Assembly (NCBI RefSeq): GCF_000711885.1
Contig: NZ_KL543995.1
Span: 337,274-401,273 of the forward strand
From: Chromobacterium haemolyticum DSM 19808
Lineage (GTDB): Bacteria > Pseudomonadota > Gammaproteobacteria > Burkholderiales > Chromobacteriaceae
Length of the DNA stretch: 64,000 bases
Direction: 5' to 3'
Numbering within the stretch: position 1 is the stretch's first letter; each line of letters begins with the position of its first letter. The position numbers and the translations under genes are program-made. The notes under the pieces are model-generated. The model was not told where the DNA came from and ran no database searches. It worked only from the letters and a program-made list of their open reading frames with translations. Below, piece by piece: positions 56,936 through 64,000 of the stretch.

Positions 56936-57871
56936 TCATGGGTTCATTGAGGCATCACGATAATAGGGGTCGTCAGGGGTGACCAGGCATTGCTTTTCCA
57001 CATTCTCGGGCCAGACAGGGATGCTACTTGTCCGCATGGCAAGCCATCTGCCAGGATAGGTGGCTATATAGATCAATAAAAACGCCAGCCTTACCGACAA
57101 GGGCGTGGTGTTTACATAAAAATCATTGCGCTGCACGCCAAACCAAAATGCTTCTCTTTGCTTAGCAATCGGCAGGCAAGCCTTGACTTCCTGGATGACG
57201 CTGGCGGGGCCATCCTCCATATAGCGGCGGATGAACTCCCAATGCTGTTTCAGCAGCTCCCGGTCTTTCACCCCTACCGCCAACTCTGAGAAGGCGAAAG
57301 TAGCGGACACCTTGCCTTCCGCATCCAGCTTGTGGGCCTGAATCTCCCAGGTATTGCTTTTGCCCAGACCCAGGCAAAAAAAGCTGTGGTCCCAGTCAAA
57401 CTCCACGATCTTTCCCCCAGGCTGAAACGCGAATATTTTCCTAGATTTCCTGTTTAGACGGATCGGGTAGTGGGTCAGCGCGAAGGCCTCTTTTCTTAAC
57501 AGCCAGATCAAGATGCTGCCTATCAAGCCGGGGCCAAACAGCAGCAGCAACACCGCCTGGGTCCAGGCTTGTTGCTGGGAGTAATAGGGACTGGGACTGG
57601 CGCCGCTGGCAATCAGGATGAAATCCAGCGCGATAGTAGCGCAGCCTATGGGAACGATGTAGAAGATGGCCAGCAGCACGCTACTCATCACGCCCTTCCA
57701 GCGGAAATACTTGTCCACCAGTTCTAGATAAGTGCTGTTGATCCTGATCACGGCCAACTGATAAGCCAGTGGTAAATCCAGTTTTTGGTGGATGTTCAGA
57801 GCGTGCTCATGCTCTGAACGGGTCAAGGGGCGGTTGATGGCGTATTTTTGATATAAGCCGGTATATTCCAT
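56936..57871 (-). CDS. T6SS-island membrane protein, DUF6708-like
   Basis: This 311-residue protein has two transmembrane helix pairs (about 60-85 and 105-130) followed by a beta-rich soluble domain (YPIRLNRKSRKIFAFQPGGKIVEFDWD). The overall shape resembles DUF6708 proteins found beside T6SS effectors, but the assignment is tentative. It lies 24 bp upstream of the 56117 gene and close to the tandem paralogues. An accessory or immunity role is possible. Confidence 0.55.
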   Translation of the reverse strand: MEYTGLYQKYAINRPLTRSEHEHALNIHQKLDLPLAYQLAVIRINSTYLELVDKYFRWKGVMSSVLLAIFYIVPIGCATIALDFILIASGASPSPYYSQQQAWTQAVLLLLFGPGLIGSILIWLLRKEAFALTHYPIRLNRKSRKIFAFQPGGKIVEFDWDHSFFCLGLGKSNTWEIQAHKLDAEGKVSATFAFSELAVGVKDRELLKQHWEFIRRYMEDGPASVIQEVKACLPIAKQREAFWFGVQRNDFYVNTTPLSVRLAFLLIYIATYPGRWLAMRTSSIPVWPENVEKQCLVTPDDPYYRDASMNP

Positions 57872-57914
57872 GGTTGTGAGGGAGTAATGGACGGCATGCC
57901 CGTCTAGATTGGGT

Positions 57915-58673
57915 TCAGTAGTTGAAATACATTACGCCAAATGCACCAGGGTCACCTGGTTTGCGCTTTGTGCGTTTGGGGAGGTCGATATTGTCGGGGT
58001 CTGGCAATCCTAATGCTTTAAAAACCTGCGTGGCCGCGTGCACGTACATCATAAATTTTCTTCCAGTGACGAGCGAGTATGTTCCTAGGAATAGATGCAT
58101 AAATATAGTCGCATACAAATACTCTGCTCCAAAAAAAGAGAACAGTTTCTTTTCCCCCCCGATAAGATCAAATATTGTAAATAATATCGGGATAAATATG
58201 GTCACCAAGAAAGTTGTTGCTAGAAACCACCACTTGATGATGGTGGTGATGTGAGATTTTTTGCCGCGAGAGCAATGTGGGTATAAGGCAATGGTGCGGT
58301 CTTGAGGTCTCGCAATGGCGATGATTTCAAAGTAGCCCTCTTGGAATGTGCCGATTAGTTCTACTTCATCTCCATTTTTAAATGGGCTAAACCATACCCA
58401 GCCTTTTGCGGGGTGCCCATTAACTTCCATCTCAACGTAGTCGGCCTGCTCGCGTAAGTTGGTTGCATCCCTGGCGGTATTGGCCGCGATGCCGGCAGCT
58501 CCTGCCAAGGCTCCTGCAATGGCTGACAGGCTCATGATGTTGCGGTCGCGGTCGGTGAAGAAGAAGTTGGCCATCTCTCGCGTTTTTTTGTAGCGGGAAA
58601 TTTTGCCTCTGATCTTGCTTAGCGCCGTTGTTGCAGCAAGAGGCGCTAAACTGTTGGGTGGTGAAGACGCCAT
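57915..58673 (-). CDS. Tandem paralogue B, putative T6SS-associated protein
   Basis: This 252-residue protein has a soluble N-half with a beta-rich module (KGWVWFSPFKNGDEVELIGTFQ, ALYPHCSRGKK), then two C-terminal membrane helices and GRKFMMYVHAATQVFKALGL. It is very similar to its neighbour at 58684 over about 220 residues. Proteins of this type are sometimes labelled putative T6SS effectors; the role is unproven, and immunity or duplication with divergence are alternatives. The N-terminal 25 residues differ. Confidence 0.6.
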   Translation of the reverse strand: MASSPPNSLAPLAATTALSKIRGKISRYKKTREMANFFFTDRDRNIMSLSAIAGALAGAAGIAANTARDATNLREQADYVEMEVNGHPAKGWVWFSPFKNGDEVELIGTFQEGYFEIIAIARPQDRTIALYPHCSRGKKSHITTIIKWWFLATTFLVTIFIPILFTIFDLIGGEKKLFSFFGAEYLYATIFMHLFLGTYSLVTGRKFMMYVHAATQVFKALGLPDPDNIDLPKRTKRKPGDPGAFGVMYFNY

Positions 58674-58683
58674 GTTGGGAGGC

Positions 58684-59433
58684 TCAGTAGTTGAAATACA
58701 TCACACCGAATACCCCAGGGTCGCCTGGTTTGCGTTTTGTAAATTTAGGCAGATTAACTTCGTCAGGGTCTTGCAGATCTAATGTTATAAAAACTTGAGT
58801 TGCGGCATGAACGAACATCATAAACTTCTTCCCGTTTACAAATGAAAAGGCCCCAGAGAGTGCGTACATGCCTGCACAAATATAAAGGTAGTTGATGTCC
58901 AAGAAAAAATACGGCTCCTTTTCGCCTGAAATTAAATAAAATAACATAATTAACAACGGGAAGACAAGAAACATATAAATGGTCATGGAGCCAAGCCACC
59001 ATTTTATAATATTCTTGATGTGAGCTTTTTTGCCTCGGGAGCAATGTGGGTAAAGTGCAACAACTCTGTCTTTGGGGCGAGCTATTGCAATAATTTCAAA
59101 ATAACCATCTTGTTGGGTTCCAATAAGCTCAACTTCATCTCCATCTTGAAATGGACTAAACCAGACCCAGCCTTTGGCGGGTTGCCCATTAATCATCATT
59201 TCGACATAGTCGGCCTGCTCGCGTAGGTTAGTTGCATCTCTGGCAGTGCTAGCCGCCATGCCAGCGGCACCAGCCAGAGCCCCCGCAATAGCTGACAAGC
59301 CCATGATGTTACGGTCGCGATCTGTAAAGAAAAAGTTGGCCATCTCCCGTGTTCTCTTATAGTGAGATATTTTGCCACTTAATTTGCTTAACCCCGTCTT
59401 TGGGTTTAGGCTAACGGTGCTGTCTATGCGCAT
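58684..59433 (-). CDS. Tandem paralogue A, putative T6SS-associated protein
   Basis: This 249-residue protein shares long identical stretches with the copy 10 bp downstream (REMANFFFTDRDRNIM, SAIAGALAGAAG, LREQADYVEM, PHCSRGKK). The differences concentrate in the membrane helices and the N-terminus. Codon use is AT-richer than in the housekeeping genes. It directly follows the large effector gene, the usual position for immunity or accessory proteins. Confidence 0.6.
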   Translation of the reverse strand: MRIDSTVSLNPKTGLSKLSGKISHYKRTREMANFFFTDRDRNIMGLSAIAGALAGAAGMAASTARDATNLREQADYVEMMINGQPAKGWVWFSPFQDGDEVELIGTQQDGYFEIIAIARPKDRVVALYPHCSRGKKAHIKNIIKWWLGSMTIYMFLVFPLLIMLFYLISGEKEPYFFLDINYLYICAGMYALSGAFSFVNGKKFMMFVHAATQVFITLDLQDPDEVNLPKFTKRKPGDPGVFGVMYFNY

Positions 59434-59443
59434 GGCATTGCTC

Positions 59444-62335
59444 CTAGATTTGTTCGCTTGCTTTAGGTTTTGTGAATATTTTTTCTAGTGATTGAGTTAG
59501 ATCTTTTATATTATTTGGGGCTTTGGAGTTTTTGCTGTCCTTGCCAAATGGAGTTTGACTAATCCAGATTTGTAAATCGTCATCCTCCAAGGCCCAAATT
59601 ACGCCCTGTAAAACAAAAACAGTTAACGTCACCCAACTGCCAATAGTCATAAAAACAAGGCGCGTCGCTAGTATTGCAGCTGAGCGAGCCCCCAGCGCTG
59701 CAGCGGTTTCCGCAATAGCTACATTGCTGCTAACTCTTAATATGACAGGTGCGGCATAAGTGAATGTGGATAATCCTGCCATTCCTAAACCAATTCCTCC
59801 CGCCATCGCTTTTGCCGCATATAACCCAAAGATCAGTGTTTGGCCTTTCTTTGATGCTTGAAGCCCGCTGATGGTATCTTGATAAACCCCAATCCCATTC
59901 GATGCCGCCATCAACAAACCACCCATCAGTTTCAGGCGCTGTATGCTGCGGGCTTGTTCTCCGCCCTGCATGATCTTGCTCAGGGGCAGGCTCATGATAT
60001 CGATGGCCTGGGCCGTCAAGGCCAGGCCGGAGGCGGCCAGGCTGGTGTAGACCGCGCCGTCCTTCTCGTTTTGCAGCAGCAAACGTCCCAGGTAGACCCC
60101 TTCTATCATCATCACGAGCAGAGTCAGGCGGGCGTCCTTGACCACGGACAGATGGTCTTTGGGCTTCTCCACCCGCAGCTTATTGTAGGCCTGCTGTAGT
60201 TTGGCCCCCTGAGTCCGGCGGTATTCCGCCTCTTTGCGCAATGCTTTTTGCAAGCGTTTGTTCTTGGTGCGCTGGCTTGGCTCTTTTTTCTTGTTGATAT
60301 CCGCGCGTTGGCGGAAATCCGCATACTCGGCGGCCACCAAGGCCTTGATGTCGGCGGTGCTGACCAGCGCGCGGCAAGCCAACACCATTTGCAGCAGCTT
60401 TTCGCCCAGATAGATCTCGGCCTTGTCCAGTTTTAGGGCTGCGCCGGCGCGGCCGGCGGCTGGAGCGAAGGCCTTGATGATGGAGTTGCCGGCGGTAACG
60501 ATCACGTGGTCTATCTGCCCGGTGCGCGCGGTGAGGAGGCTGACCCCGAAGGCGGTTTTGCCTTGGGGGCTGCGGGCTTCAAGGTTGTTCTCGTACAAGG
60601 CGGCATTTTCCTTGTACATGTCCAGCAGCTTCTGGAAATAGTTCTTGGTGGTTTCTATGGTGCGCACCGCCGCGTCGCTGTACGGCGTGTCCTGGTTCTG
60701 CTTGGCGTCCTTCAGCGCGGCTTTCAGCTCGGTTTCAATTTTCTTCTGGTTGAGCGCCAGCGCGCGGTAAAGCACGTTGTTGCGCGCTATCGCCACGTCC
60801 TTGGCCCAGGCTTCCAGCTTGGCCTGGCCGCTGACGGTAACGTTGATGCCGCTGATGGCGTGGCCGATGACGGCTTCGAACTCGATGCCGTCCTTGGGAT
60901 CGGCGTCGTGGTAGTCCTCCAAGGTGTCCAGGAACAAGGGCGCTTGCAGCCAGCGCAGCAGGGCGCCCACGGTTTTGTTCTGGCGCGCGCCGATGGCGGC
61001 GTCCAGCTCGTTTTGGAATTTCTGGAAGTTGGACAGGCGGTCCAGGTCGATTTTCTTACGGTATTTGGGCCAACTGTGGTCGCCGGCTTGTTCGATGTTA
61101 TTGTCGTAGTTTTCGCCGCGTTTGCTTCGGAAGGCGGCCACCTTGGCTTTGAGCGCGGAGATCTGCTGGCTGCGTTGCGGTTCTGGGACGCGGCGCAGAT
61201 CGATGGCGTCCAGTTCATTGGGCGCGATAGAGGCCGGGATTTGCCAGCCGGCCCATTGGTCCAGCAGGTCGCACACTTCCAGGCGCTGGCGCTTCAGCAC
61301 CGGGTCTTGCAGCTTGGCGATGGCGGCGCGGCGCTGTGCCATGACGGCCGGGTTGTGCCAGGTGGCGGTATCGCGCCGCATCATGTCGTCCTGGAACTTC
61401 TCCTGTCCTTCCTGGGCCTGGGCGCTCAGCGATTTCCGGATGTTTTCCAATGCCTGGATTGCGTGTAGTTGGAAGCTGCGTTCCTCGGCGAACAGCAGCG
61501 CCAGGCCGGCGCTGTCGTTGACGTATCCGTTAAGCTCCTGGGCGGTGCCGATGGCGTCCCACAGCGCCAGGATGTGCGGGGTGTTGTTGCCGCCGCTTTT
61601 CTTGGCGCGCGCCTGCATGAATTGCAGGCTTTCCTCGGCCTTGCCGCGGCGCGCGTGGATGGGGTAGCGCGCGTAGTTTTTGTCCACCCGGGCCTTGTCG
61701 TAGCTGCCGTCCTCCTTGCTGAAGGCTTCGGTCTTGGGGTTGTAGGCCAGTTGGGCGGGCTGGTAGCCAGGGTGGTATTCCATCACCGCTTCGATCGCGG
61801 CCTTGCTGGCGGTGGTGCCGTGGGCGTTGGAGCTGCCGGCGGCCATGGCCTTGGGGTCTATCGCCTGCATGCGGGCGGCGCGCAGCTTGGCGTCCTGGGC
61901 GTAGCGCTGCAGTGTCAGGTCACCCCATTTGTATTCGCTGAAGGCGATCCAGGCCGGGCCGCATTTTTCCGGCTGTTCGATGATCAGGTGGTGCAGCCGG
62001 CTATTGCTGTGGCCGGCGGTGCTGCAAACCACGCTTTCCCCGGCCGCTTTCGCCGCCTTGGGCGAGGGCTGTTTCAGCAGAACGCCGTCTTCGGTGACGC
62101 TATAGCATTCCCATAGATTGGAGCCACGCGCGTGCTTAGCATAAAACAAGTAGACGAAGCCGGCGCGCAGGGTGCGCAGCGCGTAATGGAAGTCCGCGTC
62201 CAGCGCGATGTCTTTGACTTTGTCGGCACAGGCCCAGGCGGGCAGGGCGGCTTTTACCGTTTTGGGCACCGGCGCGTAGCGTACCGGCATGATGGGCAGG
62301 CCGCTGGCCTGACAGGCTTTACACAGTTGGCTCAT
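59444..62335 (-). CDS. MIX/VasX-like T6SS effector
   Basis: This 963-residue protein begins CKACQASGLPIMPVRYAPVP, typical of the VasX N-terminal family. It has LRAGFVYLF at residues 56-64, matching the MIX motif hRxGhhYhh of T6SS effectors. A long alpha-helical middle is followed by about four to five hydrophobic segments after residue about 730 (LLVMMIEGVYLGRLLL, GGIGLGMAGLSTFTYAAPVI, LVFMTIGSWVTLTVFVLQG). That layout fits a membrane-permeabilising effector like Vibrio VasX. The VgrG and DUF4123 genes upstream would load and deliver it. Toxicity is inferred. Confidence 0.75.
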   Translation of the reverse strand: MSQLCKACQASGLPIMPVRYAPVPKTVKAALPAWACADKVKDIALDADFHYALRTLRAGFVYLFYAKHARGSNLWECYSVTEDGVLLKQPSPKAAKAAGESVVCSTAGHSNSRLHHLIIEQPEKCGPAWIAFSEYKWGDLTLQRYAQDAKLRAARMQAIDPKAMAAGSSNAHGTTASKAAIEAVMEYHPGYQPAQLAYNPKTEAFSKEDGSYDKARVDKNYARYPIHARRGKAEESLQFMQARAKKSGGNNTPHILALWDAIGTAQELNGYVNDSAGLALLFAEERSFQLHAIQALENIRKSLSAQAQEGQEKFQDDMMRRDTATWHNPAVMAQRRAAIAKLQDPVLKRQRLEVCDLLDQWAGWQIPASIAPNELDAIDLRRVPEPQRSQQISALKAKVAAFRSKRGENYDNNIEQAGDHSWPKYRKKIDLDRLSNFQKFQNELDAAIGARQNKTVGALLRWLQAPLFLDTLEDYHDADPKDGIEFEAVIGHAISGINVTVSGQAKLEAWAKDVAIARNNVLYRALALNQKKIETELKAALKDAKQNQDTPYSDAAVRTIETTKNYFQKLLDMYKENAALYENNLEARSPQGKTAFGVSLLTARTGQIDHVIVTAGNSIIKAFAPAAGRAGAALKLDKAEIYLGEKLLQMVLACRALVSTADIKALVAAEYADFRQRADINKKKEPSQRTKNKRLQKALRKEAEYRRTQGAKLQQAYNKLRVEKPKDHLSVVKDARLTLLVMMIEGVYLGRLLLQNEKDGAVYTSLAASGLALTAQAIDIMSLPLSKIMQGGEQARSIQRLKLMGGLLMAASNGIGVYQDTISGLQASKKGQTLIFGLYAAKAMAGGIGLGMAGLSTFTYAAPVILRVSSNVAIAETAAALGARSAAILATRLVFMTIGSWVTLTVFVLQGVIWALEDDDLQIWISQTPFGKDSKNSKAPNNIKDLTQSLEKIFTKPKASEQI

Positions 62336-62380
62336 GATTGGCTGTGGTCCGGGATATGGGGTGCGTGATGTTGGCTGCGC

Positions 62381-63292
62381 TCAGGCGCTGGCGGCGATGG
62401 CCGCCCAGTCCGTTTCGCTGAGCGAATCCGTCAGTCCGCTGTAGAAGTCGTCCGCCTCGCGCCCCGCCAGCAGCGCTTGCACGCGGGGGTGCAGATAGAA
62501 ACGGGGATGAACGGTGATGGCGTGCAGGGCGAAGCGGGACAAGTCCTCCTCGTCGTCAAAGCCTAGCGCGCCGGCATGGCGCAAGGCGGTGAAGGCGTGC
62601 AGGCGCGCGCTTTCCAGCTTGCCGTCGTCGCACTCCGGCGCTAGCTCGCGCCAGGCCAGCAGCGCGCGGTTGAGCGGGCCGATGCGCGCGATGTCTTCCC
62701 ACAGGTCGGGCTCCCAGCGCGAGAGCGGGCGCGGCGCGCCCGCGACAGTTTGCGTCGGCTCCAGGCAGATGAGTTCGCCGGCTGGGTCCAACAGCCACCA
62801 GCGGCTGACTGAGCCCAATAGGCCGCGCTGCTACGCGGCGTTCAACAGCGGCCACAGCGCCCAGCTTACCGCCGGGTCGTGCAGGCGCAAGAGATGGGTT
62901 TCGCCATTGGGCGTGCGACGTATCATTTGCCGGCCGATATGGGCAGCCGCCAATTTGGAGGAGCCGGCGATTTCCAGCCAGCCGGCCACGCGCCGGCCTT
63001 GCCCCTGCGTCAGCGCGTCCGGCTCGGTTTCCGCCAGCGCCTGGGCGATGCTTTCGGCCAGCGCCAGCGCGCCGGCGGTCAGCGGCAGCCAGGCCGGCTG
63101 GCGCGCCGGGTCCAGTTGCGGGTGTTTCAGCGGCACGGGCAGGCCTTGCTGCCGGACTTGAGCGTCCAGTTCGGCCTCGGCTCCCGCCAGCGGGCGGCTG
63201 GGTGCGTCCAAGGCCAGCAATAGTTGCGCGCCGGCCTGCTGGCGGGCTTGCAACTGCCACAGAATGGTGGCGTGTTGATTGGATGTTTGCAT
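62381..63292 (-). pseudogene. DUF4123-like T6SS adaptor interrupted by an amber codon
   Basis: Two reading frames are one gene in the same frame split by TAG at 62831-62833. The first 153 codons end ...ALWPLLNAA. After the stop, QRGLLGSVSRWWLLDPAGELICLE continues exactly as a DUF4123 C-terminal half would. The codon after the TAG is CAG, so a CAG to TAG change is the simplest cause. A TTG at 62818 could restart translation five codons later. DUF4123 adaptors (Tap/VasW type) load a specific effector on VgrG, so loss would affect the neighbouring VasX-like protein. Confidence 0.75.
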
Positions 63293-63295
63293 GGC

Positions 63296-64000
63296 TTACC
63301 CCAGGCGCACGGTGGCGGATTGGGTGGCGGCGGCGCTGTCCAGCGCTTGCTCGCAGCCTTTGTTGAATTTGGGCAAGGGCGCGTTCAGGCTGGTGGGGCC
63401 GCTGAGCTTGTGGCTGGCGCCTTTCACCGTCACGGTGCCGGGGCAGTGCACTTCAATATCGCCGCCCTTGAGCCGGATGTAGCCGCCGCCGGCGGTGACC
63501 AGGATCTCCTCCTTGGCGGTGATGACGATGCGTTCCTTGCAGGAGGTGATGGTCACGTCCTTGTCCGCGGTCACTTCGACAGTGTCGCTTTGCGCCTGCA
63601 TTTGAATTTTGCCCTTGGCGGCAATCAGCTTCAGCGCGATCTTGTCTTGCAGGCCGGTGACAAACAGGCTGATCTTGTCGCCGACGTTGTGAATCCAGCG
63701 CCGGCCGCTGGTCTGGTTGGTGTCCCGCTGCGCCACCAGGTCCAGATTGGTTTCCGCGGCCAGGGTGTGGCTCTGTTGACTCAGGCTGGCGATGCCGGCC
63801 GGCGCGGACAGGATGAGCAAGGGCTGGCGGCCGGAGATGCCCTGGCCGGTTTTGCCTTCTTTGTCGGTATTGGTTTCCGCCTCCCAGGCTTTCAGCGCCG
63901 CTTGCTGATGCTGCAGATGACCGATCAGCTGCTTGCCTTCCCGCTTATTGTCGTCGCCTATGCCTTCCGGCCCGGTTTCCATGGTGTCGGCCTGCTGGCC
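63296..64000 (-). CDS. vgrG: T6SS spike protein VgrG, C-terminal part (partial)
   Basis: The 5' end lies beyond the window; 234 residues are visible. The start shown by the sequence is internal (GQQADTMETGPEGIGD continues from outside). The segment has the DUF2345 region and the beta-helix-like repeats of the needle tip (VTADKDVTITSCKERIVITAKEEILVTAGGGYIRLKGGDIEV). The 3' end lies next to the adaptor gene, the usual vgrG-adaptor-effector order. Confidence 0.9.
   Translation of the reverse strand, partial: GQQADTMETGPEGIGDDNKREGKQLIGHLQHQQAALKAWEAETNTDKEGKTGQGISGRQPLLILSAPAGIASLSQQSHTLAAETNLDLVAQRDTNQTSGRRWIHNVGDKISLFVTGLQDKIALKLIAAKGKIQMQAQSDTVEVTADKDVTITSCKERIVITAKEEILVTAGGGYIRLKGGDIEVHCPGTVTVKGASHKLSGPTSLNAPLPKFNKGCEQALDSAAATQSATVRLG

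Overview
The window is a high-GC chromosomal segment whose gene content looks like a Neisseriales betaproteobacterium, most likely Chromobacterium or a close relative. The basis is the protein style, a RpfE-type gene beside recJ, the Gcr-type membrane protein known from Neisseria, and a type VI secretion (T6SS) island. It is mostly housekeeping DNA, with an unusual Mg2+-transport operon near 35-40.2 kb and a T6SS effector island at the right end. I saw no rRNA, tRNA or CRISPR.

Layout. 1-1.9 kb: methionine ABC importer metN(partial)-metI-metQ. 2.1-3.6 kb: a Ni/Co sensor (RcnR type) divergent from a frameshifted rcnA exporter, with a CsoR/RcnR-like operator between them. 4-11.6 kb: S9 peptidase, a predicted Tat-lipoprotein LD-carboxypeptidase, orphan fliD and a Gcr-type membrane protein. 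11.8-13.8 kb: a TetR-DUF4442-crotonase lipid operon. 13.9-21.6 kb: branched-chain amino-acid binding lipoprotein, hemH, ftsK, anmK and an M23 peptidase. 21.8-31.6 kb: rpfE-like-recJ-ATPase-rmuC, then gyrA-thioesterase-thioesterase and serC. 31.7-35 kb: ankyrin protein, MliC-type lysozyme inhibitor, EAL phosphodiesterase and DUF2165. 35.1-40.2 kb: the mgtA operon. 40.3-56 kb: GST, Lrp, acetylpolyamine amidohydrolase, acyl-CoA dehydrogenase, sbcDC, LysR, methyltransferase, MFS and a CorA/ZntB-like transporter. 56.1-64 kb: VgrG (partial), a DUF4123-like adaptor broken by an amber codon, a MIX/VasX-like effector, two near-identical tandem paralogues and two membrane proteins.

Most interesting system. 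On the minus strand, one promoter (about 40.2 kb) appears to drive a long structured 5' leader, then three paralogous ACT-like single-domain proteins, then mgtA. Short Pro-rich ORFs with good Shine-Dalgarno sites sit in front of the second ACT gene, the third ACT gene and mgtA itself. Two of them share an acidic/proline core, E(D/E)PEPR-xx-RP, which resembles the Salmonella MgtL leader peptide that senses low Mg2+ and proline through ribosome stalling or destabilisation. I infer a multi-leader Mg2+-responsive operon; I know of no described equivalent.

Second theme. A dispersed element of about 148 bp occurs as about seven full or near-full copies plus several remnants. Its outer inverted repeats change together between copies, and its tips repeatedly supply the stop codon of the adjoining gene. 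It looks like a Correia-like, MITE-type or terminator element.
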